A stretch of 64,000 nucleotides of DNA from NCBI GenBank assembly GCA_963839525.1, contig CAWIVJ010000007.1:248001-312000 (forward strand), written 5' to 3'. Below are positions 51,569-59,729 of this stretch, piece by piece (within the stretch, counting starts at the first letter, position 1; every line of letters starts with the position of its first letter). The notes beneath the pieces were generated by a model, which was not told the DNA's origin, did no database searches, and was given only the letters and a program-made list of their open reading frames with translations. A program made the position numbers and the translations under genes. The stretch is from CAWIVJ01 sp963839525. Lineage in GTDB: Bacteria; Cyanobacteriota; Vampirovibrionia; Gastranaerophilales; Gastranaerophilaceae.

Positions 51569-52717
51569 ATGGCAATTTTGGGGAACAAAAATAATTTAAT
51601 AGAAGAGGATATTGATAAAAAAGAAGATTACACCATTCCCGCAACAGCAAGAGAGGATAAGGATGGGGTATCTTTAAAAAAATCAATCATTTTATCAACT
51701 GTTTTACATCCGGCTGTAGCCGGTATAATTTGGTTGACTATTTTTATTCTTGCATTGTTGGGAATTTCTCTCTCAATTTTTGAGCGTCCAAAACCTAAAA
51801 TAAACGATATAGAATTTGTTTTGGTTGATAATGCAAGAGAACAAATGCCTTTAAATAAAAAAACTCCGTTTCGCTCTGATCGAAACACAAGAACAGGCGG
51901 AAAAAGAGACCCCAAAAGAAAGGTTTCAATGCCTTCTCCTTCGCCGGCAAAAAAATCTGTTCGGCAAAAATCAACTCCGGGACCTAAAGCTCGTAAACCG
52001 ATACAAAAAAAGAAAGCTGCAAAAAACGTAACCCCTAAAAATATATTTAAATCCTTGTTGCAACCAAAAGCAACACAGGAAGCAAGACCTAAACCGCCTT
52101 CAGCAAGACCTTCTTTAAAACCTCCTTCAGTACCAAGACCTACTGCTAAGCCATCTTCACCTTTTGCTATTCCGGTACCTAAAGGTGGAACAACAGGAAA
52201 AACTTATTCAACAGGTCCTATAGGAGGAAGCGGAAAAGCAAAATCAGGCGGGAGCAGTTCCAGTAAAAGCGGCAGCGGCCGTTATGCGCCTGTCCCTTCT
52301 CTTGCGCCAACAGGAGGCGGTTCTTCCAGTTCAAAACTATCAAAAGGCAGTTCTGGCTATGGTAACGCAGGAAATCCCGGTGGCGGAGGAGGCCCTCCAG
52401 GAATAGATTCTCTTAGAGAACCTGATTTCGGACCTTACATGAGAGATTTGCAAAGAAGAATTAAAAGGAACTGGGATCCTCCAAAAGGAAACGAAAGTAA
52501 ACGGGTTGTGCTTTTATTTAAAATCGCAAGAGACGGAAGACTACTTTCTTTGAGAGTATTTAAATCATCAAGTCTCCCGAATGTAGATAAAGCAGCCCTA
52601 AGTGCAGTTGAATTAACAGCTCCTTTCAGACCTTTACCGCCGGATTTTAAGGGTTCTAGTATAGATATTCAATTTACGTTTGACTATAATGTATTTGGAG
52701 CATCAGGATACAGGTAA
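51569..52717 (+). CDS. TonB/TolA family energy transducer
   Basis: 382 residues from ATG 51569; an earlier frame start lies in the hairpin and is rejected. Cytoplasmic N-terminus, one membrane helix (about 40-65, GIIWLTIFILALLGISL), a long Pro/Lys/Ser/Gly-rich spacer (85-280), and a C-terminal TonB domain: RDLQRRIKRNWDPPKGNESK, RDGRLLSLRVFKSSS, DKAALSAVELTAPFRPLPP. It transmits proton-motive energy to the outer membrane. Followed by exbB and two exbD. Confidence 0.9.
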   Translation: MAILGNKNNLIEEDIDKKEDYTIPATAREDKDGVSLKKSIILSTVLHPAVAGIIWLTIFILALLGISLSIFERPKPKINDIEFVLVDNAREQMPLNKKTPFRSDRNTRTGGKRDPKRKVSMPSPSPAKKSVRQKSTPGPKARKPIQKKKAAKNVTPKNIFKSLLQPKATQEARPKPPSARPSLKPPSVPRPTAKPSSPFAIPVPKGGTTGKTYSTGPIGGSGKAKSGGSSSSKSGSGRYAPVPSLAPTGGGSSSSKLSKGSSGYGNAGNPGGGGGPPGIDSLREPDFGPYMRDLQRRIKRNWDPPKGNESKRVVLLFKIARDGRLLSLRVFKSSSLPNVDKAALSAVELTAPFRPLPPDFKGSSIDIQFTFDYNVFGASGYR

Positions 52718-52763
52718 ATATAATTTATAAAAAAAGGTATTACAAAATAAGAGGATAAAAATT

Positions 52764-53414
52764 ATGGAATTACTATTAAAATCAATTCAAATGGACTGGC
52801 CAGTATTGTTACCGATTCTAATTTGTTCAGTTTTGGTTGTGGCTGTCGCGATTAATAGATGGTCTTTTTACAACATAAACAAAAGGGATGTTGTAATGTT
52901 TATTCCAAAATTGCAAAAAGAATTAGCAAGAAACAACCTTGATGGAGCTCAAAACCTTGCAATTCAGCTTGGCGGAGTTATCGGTGAAGTTACTGAAGAA
53001 GCAGTTAGAATTTTCTCTGAACAAAAGAATGGATTTTCGCGTTCTTTTGATATTGCTGCAAATCTGGCTACAAGAAAATTAGAACATCATTTAACTATTT
53101 TAGGTACAATCGGAGGTGTTGCTCCTTTCTTAGGTTTATTTGGAACAGTTGTAAGAATTCTCTACACTTTTCAAGATCTGGCAACCCAAGGTAACCAATC
53201 TGCAGCTGTTGCAACAGGTATCGGTTCTGCTTTGATTGCTACAGCTTTTGGTTTAGGTGTTGCAATTATTGCTGTTATTTTTTACAACTCCTTTCAATCA
53301 ATTGTAAAACGTTATGAAGATGACTTCCAGCTTATTAAATTGCTCTTCTTAAGCTTCGTTGATTCGGATGAAGAAGCAGGAGTCCAATCAGCTGCAAATA
53401 TTACTCTTAAATAA
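52764..53414 (+). CDS. exbB: MotA/TolQ/ExbB proton channel protein
   Basis: 216 residues, three membrane helices. The family core LEHHLTILGTIGGVAPFLGL, then FGTVVRILYTFQDLA and VATGIGSALIATAFGLGVAI with the conserved Thr/Gly helix face. It forms the proton channel with the ExbD proteins that follow. ExbB and TolQ cannot be told apart by eye; tonB-type context favours ExbB. Confidence 0.9.
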   Translation: MELLLKSIQMDWPVLLPILICSVLVVAVAINRWSFYNINKRDVVMFIPKLQKELARNNLDGAQNLAIQLGGVIGEVTEEAVRIFSEQKNGFSRSFDIAANLATRKLEHHLTILGTIGGVAPFLGLFGTVVRILYTFQDLATQGNQSAAVATGIGSALIATAFGLGVAIIAVIFYNSFQSIVKRYEDDFQLIKLLFLSFVDSDEEAGVQSAANITLK

Positions 53415-53435
53415 CTTTAAATAAGGATATAAATT

Positions 53436-53915
53436 ATGTCAATAAAGACCGCAAAAGGCAAAGATGCATTATTTACAGAAATCAACATAACACCGTTGAC
53501 GGATATATTTTTGGTGCTTTTAATTGTCATGATGGTTGTAGCTCCAACGTTTCAATCAATGAATAAATCTATTACCGTTCCTGAGATTAATAGCGGTGTT
53601 TCGATTGAGCAAAAAAATGCAACTGTTGCGGTTACTAAAGAAGGTCTTATGTACATAAACGGAAGACAAATTGAACCTAAAAACTTAACAAACGAGCTAA
53701 TTGCACTAAAAGGTACTCTGGAGAAAAAAGAAGTGGTTGTTAAAGCTGACGAAAAGACAAAGAGTTCTGAAATAATGGAAATTATGGATTCAGCAAAAGA
53801 AGCTGAATTTACAAAATTAATTTTAGCCGGAGAACCTTTAAGCAAAAAAGAACAAAAAAAATTACAAACCGAAGAACCACCTAAGAAAAATGAAAGCAGC
53901 GATTGGGTGGAATAA
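53436..53915 (+). CDS. exbD: ExbD/TolR family protein 1
   Basis: 159 residues. N-terminus FTEINITPLTDIFLVLLIVM has the conserved channel Asp (about residue 22) in the single membrane helix; the periplasmic part ends with a Lys/Glu-rich tail (EQKKLQTEEPPKKNESSD) longer than usual. Works with ExbB. AAGGATA before the ATG. Confidence 0.9.
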   Translation: MSIKTAKGKDALFTEINITPLTDIFLVLLIVMMVVAPTFQSMNKSITVPEINSGVSIEQKNATVAVTKEGLMYINGRQIEPKNLTNELIALKGTLEKKEVVVKADEKTKSSEIMEIMDSAKEAEFTKLILAGEPLSKKEQKKLQTEEPPKKNESSDWVE

Positions 53916-53978
53916 AAATAAATGTAATGCTGAGCAAAGCTAAGCTAATAGGATAAAGATAAATAGGTGTAATATAAA

Positions 53979-54371
53979 ATGATTAATAGACAACGTGAAA
54001 GCTTTAATGAAATAAATATAACTCCTTTAACGGATATATTTTTAGTGCTTTTAATTATTATGATGGTTATTGCTCCTTTGCTTGACCAGCAAGGATTAAA
54101 TTTAAAAGTTCCCGATATTGTTGAACAGGAACAGATAAAAGAAAACAAGACCATGGCTATTTCTGTAACCAATGATGATAAATATATATTTGACGGACAA
54201 GAAATCCCTGCTCAGGATTTAGAAGCTTTGATTAAAGATAAAGCTCAGAGCTTACCTGACGGACTTTTAATAGAATCGGCACCTGAAGCAACCCATGGTG
54301 CAGTTGTAAAATTAATGGATTCTGCAAGAAATTCCGGCGTAACAAGTATATCTATGTCACAGGGGGGATAG
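53979..54371 (+). CDS. exbD: ExbD/TolR family protein 2
   Basis: 130 residues with FNEINITPLTDIFLVLLIIM, the same N-terminal helix and Asp as the previous gene. The periplasmic domain differs (LLDQQGLNLKVPDIV..., LPDGLLIESAPEATHGAVVK). Paired exbD genes after one exbB suggest a heteromeric stator. Followed 38 bp later by a permease gene. Confidence 0.9.
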   Translation: MINRQRESFNEINITPLTDIFLVLLIIMMVIAPLLDQQGLNLKVPDIVEQEQIKENKTMAISVTNDDKYIFDGQEIPAQDLEALIKDKAQSLPDGLLIESAPEATHGAVVKLMDSARNSGVTSISMSQGG

Positions 54372-54409
54372 AAACAGCGAAATTCGCTATACATACTTTC
54401 TGGAGGTAA

Positions 54410-55378
54410 TTGAGATTGCTAGATTTTATTGGCAATTTTGCCAATGTGATAACAGTGAAAATAGGGTTATCGCTGCAAACCCATTTGGGTTCTGCTGTAA
54501 GTTTTTTTATTGAAGATTTTTTTAAGATTTTCTTACTTATTTATTTAACTCTTTTCATTGTTTCACTTTTCAGGTACCCACTTTCTCCTGAAAAAATCAG
54601 AGAATATTTAAAAGGTAAAAAATCTATTTTCGGCTATATATTAGCGGTTTTGCTCGGAACAATAACACCTTTTTGCTCTTGTTCTTCAATTCCGTTATTT
54701 TTAGGATTTGTTGCTGCAGGTGTTCCTTTCGGAATTACAATGGCTTTTTTGATAAGCTCTCCTTTAATAAGCGAAGTTGCTGTTTTTTTGCTGTTAATTA
54801 CTCCTAATGCCGGTTGGAAAGTTGCATTAATTTATATTTTAATAGGTTCTGTAATTTCTGCATTTGGAGGCTGGTTATGTGACTTTTTCCGACTAGAACG
54901 ATTTATTAAAGTAATTGAAGAACCTAAACAAGAGAATAACTGTTGTGCTTCGCTAGAAGAAAAAATCAAGTCAACGATTACTTACGCAAATAATTATGCC
55001 TGTGGCACTGTTAAAGAAATAGGACTTTACGTAATTTTAGGATTAGCAATAGGTGCTTTTATGCATGGATACGTTCCTCAAGAATTTTTTATTAAATATC
55101 TGGGAAGCAAAAACTTTTTTGCGGTACCTTTAGCTGCAATCGTTGGAATTCCAATTTATGCAAATCACAACAGTGTTTTGCCTATTGTTCAAGTCCTTTT
55201 AATGAAAGGTGTTCCTGTTGGAACAACGCTTGTAATGTTAATGAGTATAACAGCAATTTCTTTGCCCGAATTAATAATGTTAAATCGAATTTTGAAATGG
55301 AAAATTCTTGGTATGTTTGTATGCTTTTTACTTATTTCTTTCATTTTTGTAGGATATTTACTGAACGCAATAATGTAA
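54410..55378 (+). CDS. ArsP/DUF318-type permease
   Basis: 322 residues, about eight to ten membrane helices. TTPFCSCSSIPLFLGFVAAG-type Cys motif (ITPFCSCSSIP) and NHNSVLPIVQVLLMKGVP are hallmarks of PF03773 permeases, several of which export trivalent organoarsenicals or other thiol-bound metals. No ATG: TTG 54410 or TTG 54416, with GGAGG at 54402-54406 spaced 3 or 9 nt; the second is better spaced. It may belong to the exb operon. Confidence 0.85.
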   Translation: MRLLDFIGNFANVITVKIGLSLQTHLGSAVSFFIEDFFKIFLLIYLTLFIVSLFRYPLSPEKIREYLKGKKSIFGYILAVLLGTITPFCSCSSIPLFLGFVAAGVPFGITMAFLISSPLISEVAVFLLLITPNAGWKVALIYILIGSVISAFGGWLCDFFRLERFIKVIEEPKQENNCCASLEEKIKSTITYANNYACGTVKEIGLYVILGLAIGAFMHGYVPQEFFIKYLGSKNFFAVPLAAIVGIPIYANHNSVLPIVQVLLMKGVPVGTTLVMLMSITAISLPELIMLNRILKWKILGMFVCFLLISFIFVGYLLNAIM

Positions 55379-55543
55379 AATTCGCCCTGATTTAATTGTA
55401 ACGAAATATTAACAAAATTTTTTCTTGATATATCAGTGTTTAAGGTTAATTTCTTAATTAAACAAAAACCTTTAGGCAATTATATGTTTAATTTTGTTTT
55501 TTTGTATATATAGGATATATAAAATAAAAGAGAGGATATTTAT

Positions 55544-56059
55544 ATGAGTCCATATTTTTCTCCAACGAGCTTTAATCTTTTTCCACAACAAAATCAAATG
55601 ACAGGATATTCATCATCAAATTTTTCACTCCCAAGCGTATTTGGATCAATGTTTGAAAATAATTTATGCCAACAATTTCAAACAAAAAGCTTGAATTCTC
55701 CATTTTTAAACGTTGATTTGAATGCAGCAAGCTCAATAGCTAATATCTTTTCACCGTCTATAATGTTTGCAGCTTCTTCTATTAATCCCCTTGGCTATAC
55801 AGTTGCTTCAGGTTCTTTCTTGACAGCTATATTGGGCTTAATTGGAGGTAATCCGTCAAAACAAGCACCTGCTGCAAAAGACAATATTGATCCGAAAATG
55901 ATAAAAGCAGGTGCTGAAGATATAAAAATAACCTACGAGGACGAGGATATCTTAGATCGCTCAGACAATAAAGTCTATTATAAGAAAGATAATGATAAGA
56001 AAGCTAATAACGAAAAAGGCAATGATAAAAAAGTCGATAATAAGAAAATAAAAAAGTAA
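55544..56059 (+). CDS. unknown protein with Lys/Asp-rich end, upstream of repeat tail
   Basis: 171 codons ending at TAA 56057. Ser/Phe/Pro/Asn-rich N-terminal half, then a hydrophobic helix (IMFAASSINPLGYTVASGS, 75-95) and an Asp/Lys/Asn-rich tail (DNKVYYKKDNDKKANNEKGN). No family recognised. The frame continues past the TAA into the Pro/Thr repeats for another 123 codons, so the product may be longer if the stop is a mutation or is read through. Good site GAGAGGA. Confidence 0.65.
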   Translation: MSPYFSPTSFNLFPQQNQMTGYSSSNFSLPSVFGSMFENNLCQQFQTKSLNSPFLNVDLNAASSIANIFSPSIMFAASSINPLGYTVASGSFLTAILGLIGGNPSKQAPAAKDNIDPKMIKAGAEDIKITYEDEDILDRSDNKVYYKKDNDKKANNEKGNDKKVDNKKIKK

Positions 56060-56431
56060 AAACCGAAAGTAAAACCGGAAGTAAAACCGAAAGTAACACC
56101 GGAAGAAAAACCGGAAGCAACACCAAGTCCAACAACACCACCACCGGAACCAAAACCAATGCCAACACCGGAAGTAACACCAGGTCCAACACCGAAAGCA
56201 ACACCAGTTCCAACACCGGAAGTAACACCAGGTCCAACACTGGAAGTAACACCAGGTCCAACACTGGAAGTAACACCAGGTCCAACACCGAAAGCAACAC
56301 CAGGTCCAACACTGGAAGTAACACCAGGTCCAACACTGGAAGTAACACCAAGTCCAACACTGGAAGTAACACCAAGTCCAACACTGAAAGCTGGGGCAAG
56401 AAAATTTAGCTGGAGCTGGGAAGAGATGTAA
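56060..56431 (+). pseudogene. in-frame Pro/Thr repeat tail behind a stop codon
   Basis: Continues the same frame from Lys-Pro-Lys-Val after TAA 56057-56059 through about twelve PTPEVTPG/PTLEVTPG octapeptides to a C-terminus ARKFSWSWEEM and TAA at 56429. An ATG at 56159 has no ribosome binding site. Such P/T stalks space surface domains from the membrane or wall. The continuity across the stop argues for a recent nonsense mutation, recoding or a sequence error. Confidence 0.65.
56162..56400 (+). repeat. 24-bp tandem coding repeats
   Basis: Nine full 24-bp units of the type CCAACACTGGAAGTAACACC-AGGT from 56162 to 56377, plus a partial unit, encoding Pro-Thr-(Pro/Leu)-(Glu/Lys)-(Val/Ala)-Thr-Pro-(Gly/Ser). 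Point changes at the same sites in several units show older units than the newest copies. Confidence 0.9.
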
Positions 56432-56484
56432 GATAGTAAAAATAAACAAGACATTTATACGATGTAAAAAAAATAAAAAAGATG

Positions 56485-56517
56485 TATAATAACTCCTATA
56501 ATTAAGTAGGAGTTATT
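56485..56517 (+). promoter_or_regulatory. hairpin covering -10 box and ribosome binding site
   Basis: AATAACTCCTA (56488-56498) and its perfect complement (56507-56517) with an 8-nt loop; the second arm contains the AGGAG for ATG 56521, and the first overlaps the TATAAT (56485-56490). The SD is thus occluded in the mRNA, or the repeat is an operator. Confidence 0.6.
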
Positions 56518-56520
56518 TTT

Positions 56521-56739
56521 ATGAGCAATAAAAAAATAAAAAAATGTCCGTTTAGTCAGAGAGAATGCACAATTGAATGCGCTCTTTTTATAGATGCAAG
56601 CGACTTGAATGAGCTTTTAGCTGCTCGTTTAGCAAGTTTAGGGATATTAGATAAAGAAAATGGTATCTGCTCTTTAAAAACTTTAGCAATGAGTGCGGGA
56701 CGATATATTTTTGAAAACACTTCAACAAAAAGGTTTTGA
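56521..56739 (+). CDS. small Cys-rich protein with occluded ribosome binding site
   Basis: 72 residues beginning MSNKKIKKCPFSQRECTIEC: three Cys (CPFSQRECTIEC, C-x6-C-x3-C) in the first 20 residues and a fourth in NGICSLKTLAM. A leucine-rich helix follows (ELLAARLASLG). Could be a small metal-binding regulator. No family recognised. Expression is likely limited by the hairpin just upstream. Confidence 0.6.
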   Translation: MSNKKIKKCPFSQRECTIECALFIDASDLNELLAARLASLGILDKENGICSLKTLAMSAGRYIFENTSTKRF

Positions 56740-56772
56740 TTAATAAACTGCAAGAATTATTCGTATTCACAT

Positions 56773-56852
56773 CATTGCGAGGAGGGGTAAATGTTTTTAT
56801 ATTATGCTAAAATCGTTCATGTCGTTGTGGGAAACGAGCCCGGCGAGCAATG
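56773..56852. repeat. possible GCGAGGA-type intergenic repeat
   Basis: CATTGCGAGGAGG at one end and GGCGAGCAATGC at the other, with G+C-rich islands in an AT-rich gap (56740-56885). Elements of this look recur in many bacterial genomes; here there is only one copy to see. Confidence 0.3.
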
Positions 56853-56885
56853 CAATAATCCAAATTATAAAATAAAGCAAATTTA

Positions 56886-56928
56886 AAAAAAGTACCTTCT
56901 CTATTTTAGTTAGAGAAGGTACTTTTTT
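56886..56928. terminator. bidirectional rho-independent terminator
   Basis: 18-bp perfect stem with a 7-nt loop, A and T runs at both ends. It serves the small Cys gene on plus and eno on minus. Confidence 0.9.
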
Positions 56929-56942
56929 ATTGTATCTTTTAA

Positions 56943-58256
56943 TTAATTACAACAGCAGCAAATTTTATTTTCGCTTTTTTGTCCATTGAAAGCTTTAATA
57001 CCAAGATATTTAGCTGCGGAACCAAGTTCTTGCTCAATTCTGATTAGCTGGTTATATTTAGCAATTCTGTCAGAGCGTGAAGCCGAACCTGTTTTGATTT
57101 GTCCGCAATTTGTTGCAACAGCCAAATCTGCAATAAAAGTATCTTCTGTTTCACCTGAACGATGAGAAGAAATTGCTGTATATCCTGCTTCATTAGCCAT
57201 TGAGATAGCGGCTAAAGTTTCTGTTAATGTACCAATCTGATTAACTTTAATTAATATTGAATTAGCAATACCTTTTTCAATACCTTTAGAAAGTCTCTCT
57301 GTATTGGTTACAAATAAGTCATCTCCGACAAGCTGAATTTTATGCCCAAGTTTTTCGGTCAACAACTTCCAGCCTTCCCAATCATCTTCAGCCATACCGT
57401 CTTCAATTGAAATAATAGGATATTTTTCTACCCAATCTGCATAAAAATCGACCATTTCTTCCTTTGAAAGAGTTTTTCCTTCGCCTGAAAGAACATACTT
57501 CCCGTCTTCATAAAATTCAGATGAAGCAGGGTCTAAACAAATTTTAATTTGATCTGTAGTATAACCCGCCTTTTCAATTGCAGTCAAGATTACTTCAATT
57601 GCTTCAGAATTTGAATTTAAATTCGGAGCAAATCCGCCTTCATCACCAACAGAAGTAGCGAGGCCTCTGTCACCTAAAACTTTTTTTAAGTTATGAAATA
57701 CCTCGGAACCCATTCTGATAGCTTCTTGAAAATTTGATGCACCTACAGGTGCAATCATAAACTCTTGAAAATCAACATTATTATCAGCATGTGCACCGCC
57801 ATTGATAATGTTCATCATCGGTGTAGGTAAAGTATTAGCCGTAATTCCGCCTAAGTATCTATATAAAGGCATTTCATAAGCTAAAGAAGCAGCTTTTGCA
57901 ACAGCCAGCGAAACACCTAAAATTGCGTTAGCTCCGAGATTTGATTTATTATCAGTACCATCCAGCTGCAACATAATTTTATCGATTTCTTGTTGATTAG
58001 AAGCATCTTCTCCAATAAGTTCCGGTGCTATTTTGCTGTTAACATTATCAACAGCTTTTAAAACACTTTTACCTAAATACATCGAATTATCACCGTCTCT
58101 AAGCTCCAATGCTTCAAAGATACCTGTAGAAGCTCCTGATGGAACAGCTGCTCTTCCTAAAACACCGCATGATAATTTAACATCAACTTCTACAGTCGGA
58201 TTGCCGCGCGAATCTAAAATCTGTCTTGCCGTAATATCTTCAATAAATGTTGGCAT
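56943..58256 (-). CDS. eno: enolase with four-cysteine C-terminus
   Basis: 437 residues from ATG 58256 (site GGAGAG). Conserved blocks: ARQILDSRGNPTVEVDV, VPSGASTGIFEALELRDGD, GANAILGVSLAVAKA, SVGDEGGFAPNL, ISIEDGMAEDDWEGWK, VGDDLFVTN, SILIKVNQIGTLTET, SHRSGETEDTFIADL. It interconverts 2-phosphoglycerate and PEP. The last residues read KSENKICCCCN, four adjacent Cys, not part of the usual enolase end. A longer upstream frame through a palindrome is rejected. Confidence 0.97.
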   Translation of the reverse strand: MPTFIEDITARQILDSRGNPTVEVDVKLSCGVLGRAAVPSGASTGIFEALELRDGDNSMYLGKSVLKAVDNVNSKIAPELIGEDASNQQEIDKIMLQLDGTDNKSNLGANAILGVSLAVAKAASLAYEMPLYRYLGGITANTLPTPMMNIINGGAHADNNVDFQEFMIAPVGASNFQEAIRMGSEVFHNLKKVLGDRGLATSVGDEGGFAPNLNSNSEAIEVILTAIEKAGYTTDQIKICLDPASSEFYEDGKYVLSGEGKTLSKEEMVDFYADWVEKYPIISIEDGMAEDDWEGWKLLTEKLGHKIQLVGDDLFVTNTERLSKGIEKGIANSILIKVNQIGTLTETLAAISMANEAGYTAISSHRSGETEDTFIADLAVATNCGQIKTGSASRSDRIAKYNQLIRIEQELGSAAKYLGIKAFNGQKSENKICCCCN

Positions 58257-58331
58257 AATATCTCTCCTTTTCTTAATATAAAAATGTGTACTCAACCCGA
58301 TTATTATCACATAAAGAAATTTTTTATTCAA

Positions 58332-58370
58332 GAGGCGCATTTTAGGTTAAATTAACCTAAAATGCGCCTC
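58332..58370. repeat. 18-bp arm palindrome upstream of eno
   Basis: GAGGCGCATTTTAGGTTA and its exact complement with a 3-nt centre, between hsp20 and eno. No T tract follows on the minus strand, so it is not a classic terminator; a regulatory or processing hairpin is likely. Confidence 0.6.
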
Positions 58371-58401
58371 CGCATAATGCTTCTCTTTTATTCATCATTT
58401 G

Positions 58402-58869
58402 TTACTTAACCGTTAAGCGTTTAGTTTTTGCTTTTTCAACTTTTTGTTTTGGCATAGTGATATGTAAAACACCGTTTTTATATTCTGCGGTACTTTCATC
58501 ACTTTTTACCGGTATATCGAAAGACACTGTTCGAATATATTTTCCATACCTAAATTCGCATGTTTGTACTTTCTCATCTTCAGCTTTTTCACTTTTTTCT
58601 TCTTTAATTTCAGCCGAAATGGTCATGTAATCGTTGTTTAAATCAATATGAATATCTTCCTTATTTACGCCCGGTAATTGAACTTTTATCTTATAATCTT
58701 TATCTGTCTGTTTCATTTCTATTGCAGGACGCCAAGTTGAAATTTTCCGCAAGTTTAGCGGATGAGAAAAAACGCTCTCCATAAAAGTATCTCTTAAAAA
58801 ATTATTAAGTTCCTGATGAATACTATCAAAGCTTAATTCAGGATCTCTTAAAATTAAATTACCTTTCAT
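58402..58869 (-). CDS. Hsp20 small heat-shock protein
   Basis: 155 residues. The alpha-crystallin domain (about 45-150): ATWRP-type start TWRPAIEMKQTDKDYKI, VQLPGVNKEDIHIDLNNDYM, FRYGKYIRTVSFDIPV, YKNGVLHITMPKQ. An ATP-independent holdase. GGAGGT before the ATG. Upstream of eno on the same strand with a palindrome between. Confidence 0.93.
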   Translation of the reverse strand: MKGNLILRDPELSFDSIHQELNNFLRDTFMESVFSHPLNLRKISTWRPAIEMKQTDKDYKIKVQLPGVNKEDIHIDLNNDYMTISAEIKEEKSEKAEDEKVQTCEFRYGKYIRTVSFDIPVKSDESTAEYKNGVLHITMPKQKVEKAKTKRLTVK

Positions 58870-59077
58870 AACAGTACCTCCTTTTAAATTTATAATCCGG
58901 CTATTCTTTCCAAATTAAAATTACAACATTTACCAAAAGATTTCATTATACCTAACTCCTAAATCAGTTTTAGGAGTTATACTTTCGGATAATATAAAAT
59001 CATTAAGGATTAATTAAAGTAACTCGATTTAAAAGAAGTACTCGAAGAAAAATAGTAATAATAACTAAAAATTAATA

Positions 59078-59563
59078 TCACATACCATTGCTTGACAATA
59101 TAGAAACAGCACCGGAACGAACAACATCCTTAATCCCTATTGGTTTTAGCAATTCCATGAGAGATTGAAACTGTTTTTCATCACAAACAGCCTGAAGAGT
59201 ATAAGCTTTTTGAGAAACATTAATGACTTTAGCGCCAAAACTTTCCGCTACTTTCAATAATTCTCCTATTTTACTTTCCTTTGCATCTACTTTTATCAAT
59301 ACAAGTTCAAGCGTAGTAGAGTTTTCAGGAGTTAAATCGCTAACTTTTATTACAGGAATTAGCTTGTGCAACTGCTTTAAAATTTGCTCAATTACTGTAT
59401 CATCACAATTTGTAACAACAATTGTTGCTCTTGCATAAGCTTTATCCAAAGTATCAGCGACCGTCAAACTTTCAATGTTGTATCCTCTTGCTGAAAATAG
59501 ATTAACCATTCGGGACAAAGCCCCTGCTTCATTTTTTACTAAAACTGAAATTGTATGCTGCAT
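59078..59563 (-). CDS. ilvH: acetolactate synthase small (regulatory) subunit
   Basis: 161 residues: ACT domain HTISVLVKNEAGALSRMVNL then FSARGYNIESLTVADT (1-80), and the C-terminal lobe with ELVLIKVDAKESKIGELLKV and AVCDEKQFQSLMELLKP. It regulates IlvB and binds valine. It lies 166 bp after ilvB in the same direction; the gap holds a small frame that overlaps this start. Confidence 0.93.
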   Translation of the reverse strand: MQHTISVLVKNEAGALSRMVNLFSARGYNIESLTVADTLDKAYARATIVVTNCDDTVIEQILKQLHKLIPVIKVSDLTPENSTTLELVLIKVDAKESKIGELLKVAESFGAKVINVSQKAYTLQAVCDEKQFQSLMELLKPIGIKDVVRSGAVSILSSNGM

Positions 59564-59636
59564 TTTTTACATCCTTACACGAAACCATTCGGTTTCCGCT
59601 TTTATCGTTCATTAAAATTAATACTAACTTTTTCAT
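59529..59636 (-). CDS. possible 35-codon leader ORF before ilvH
   Basis: ATG 59636 starts MKKLVLILMNDKSGNRM, with five branched-chain residues in a row near its start (LVLIL), and ends at TGA 59531-59529, 35 nt inside ilvH in another frame. No strong ribosome binding site. It could couple ilvH translation to leucine/valine/isoleucine supply. Low confidence. Confidence 0.25.
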   Translation of the reverse strand: MKKLVLILMNDKSGNRMVSCKDVKNAAYNFSFSKK

Positions 59637-59729
59637 TTTACCAGCTTACTAGCCTATATGCACTCGGGCATTATTTCGTTGTTCCTCTAATGTTGTACTT
59701 TACCTAGCATCTGTTTTACTGCCAGCCTT

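Noticed and set aside
56162..56400. CRISPR-like array
   Set aside because: The repeats are directly tandem, 24 bp, with no spacers, and encode a Pro/Thr octapeptide.
55961..56454. Long open frames on the minus strand full of Cys-Trp-Thr or Val-Leu-Asp repeats
   Set aside because: They are reading-frame shadows of the 24-bp plus-strand coding repeat; all three minus frames stay open for the same reason and none has a ribosome binding site.
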